NCBI GenBank assembly: GCA_017512365.1
Contig: JAFWGQ010000010.1
Span: 86,917-150,916, forward strand
Source of the DNA: Mogibacterium sp.
GTDB lineage: Bacteria; Bacillota; Clostridia; Peptostreptococcales; Anaerovoracaceae
Direction of reading: 5' to 3'
Length of the DNA: 64,000 nucleotides
In this document: positions 63,930-64,000 of the stretch, one piece after another
Position numbering within the stretch: the stretch's first letter is position 1
How the letters are laid out: each line of letters begins with the position of its first letter
Position numbers and translations under genes: made by a program
The notes under the pieces: generated by a model
The model's database searches: none
What the model was told of the DNA's origin: nothing
Seen by the model: only the letters and a program-made list of their open reading frames with translations

Positions 63930-64000
63930 TTATCTAAAAAGAACGTATACCGAGGAGCAACGAACGAATTTGTCGAGTGGATCCATGTCATCTTCAAAAG
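63930..64000 (-). CDS. Possible 3' end of a convergent gene, truncated by the window
   Basis: A minus-strand frame with no internal stop enters from the window edge and ends at TAA (63932-63930), reading ...FEDDMDPLDKFVRCSSVYVLFR. Only 22 codons are visible, so coding status is uncertain; the position right beside a terminator between convergent units is consistent with a real gene. Confidence 0.3.
   Translation of the reverse strand, partial: FEDDMDPLDKFVRCSSVYVLFR

Overview
The window looks like a chromosomal segment of a strictly anaerobic, low-to-mid-GC Gram-positive bacterium (Bacillota, class Clostridia; an Anaerovoracaceae/Family XIII-like relative is my best guess, which the sequence alone cannot prove). 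The evidence is a ferredoxin-linked 2-oxoacid oxidoreductase operon, several small 2[4Fe-4S] ferredoxins, Rex, a CIRCE-controlled groESL, an FMN riboswitch in front of a RibU transporter, RqcH, YlmH and PucR, frequent TTG/GTG starts, strong AGGAGG ribosome binding sites and sigma-A type promoters.

Layout. 1-2.9 kb is an AT-richer accessory stretch: a Phd/Doc toxin-antitoxin pair, a membrane M28 peptidase and an orphan six-helix membrane protein, ending at a tRNA-Val(CAC) with a second tRNA fragment next to it. 3.2-13.6 kb carries rqcH with a PEPCK-like ATPase (DUF4914 type), an ECF sigma factor with a membrane beta-propeller partner, a Cys-motif redox protein, a RarD-like permease, a duplicated class II aldolase-like protein and a glycosyltransferase. 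13.8-18.1 kb is an energy-metabolism operon: P-loop ATPase, ferredoxin, the three VOR/KOR subunits, then a NifX-His/Cys-SlyD fusion. 18.2-31.9 kb is mostly housekeeping (HAD phosphatase, metG, tatD, tilS, ftsH, pucR, coaX, dusB, a lipoprotein, pepV). 31.9-37.6 kb has riboswitch-ribU followed by the t6A genes tsaE-tsaB-rimI-tsaD and an ABC-F ATPase. 37.6-45.6 kb has acpP-rex, a ferredoxin, a P-loop/Asp23-like fusion, a DNA glycosylase, groESL and a VWA/MoxR ATPase pair. 45.7-48.3 kb is guanine nucleotide synthesis: an unusual IMP dehydrogenase and a GMP synthase lacking its glutaminase domain. 48.3-53.5 kb is a second lower-GC island: an SH3b remnant, a 1469-residue secreted repeat protein and a small orphan gene. 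53.8-64 kb returns to core genes: carB, a 5'-nucleotidase, ylmH, a fused translation GTPase-nuclease, and pyrG.

The most interesting unit is ylmH plus the overlapping 906-residue gene at 59313-62033. That gene joins a complete EF-G/TetM-like ribosomal GTPase to a C-terminal NYN (YacP/Rae1-like) ribonuclease domain, which suggests a ribosome-targeted, GTP-driven mRNA-cleavage or rescue factor. The second is a non-coding array between metG and tatD: four units, each exactly 37 bp, GGTGTA-N25-TACACC, with conserved ends and different interiors. Other points of interest are the NifX-SlyD metal-linker fusion, the P-loop/Asp23 fusion, the Tritrichomonas-type IMPDH with split GMP synthase, a 198-bp element with terminal inverted repeats inside the tsa operon, and a dispersed palindromic repeat found twice.
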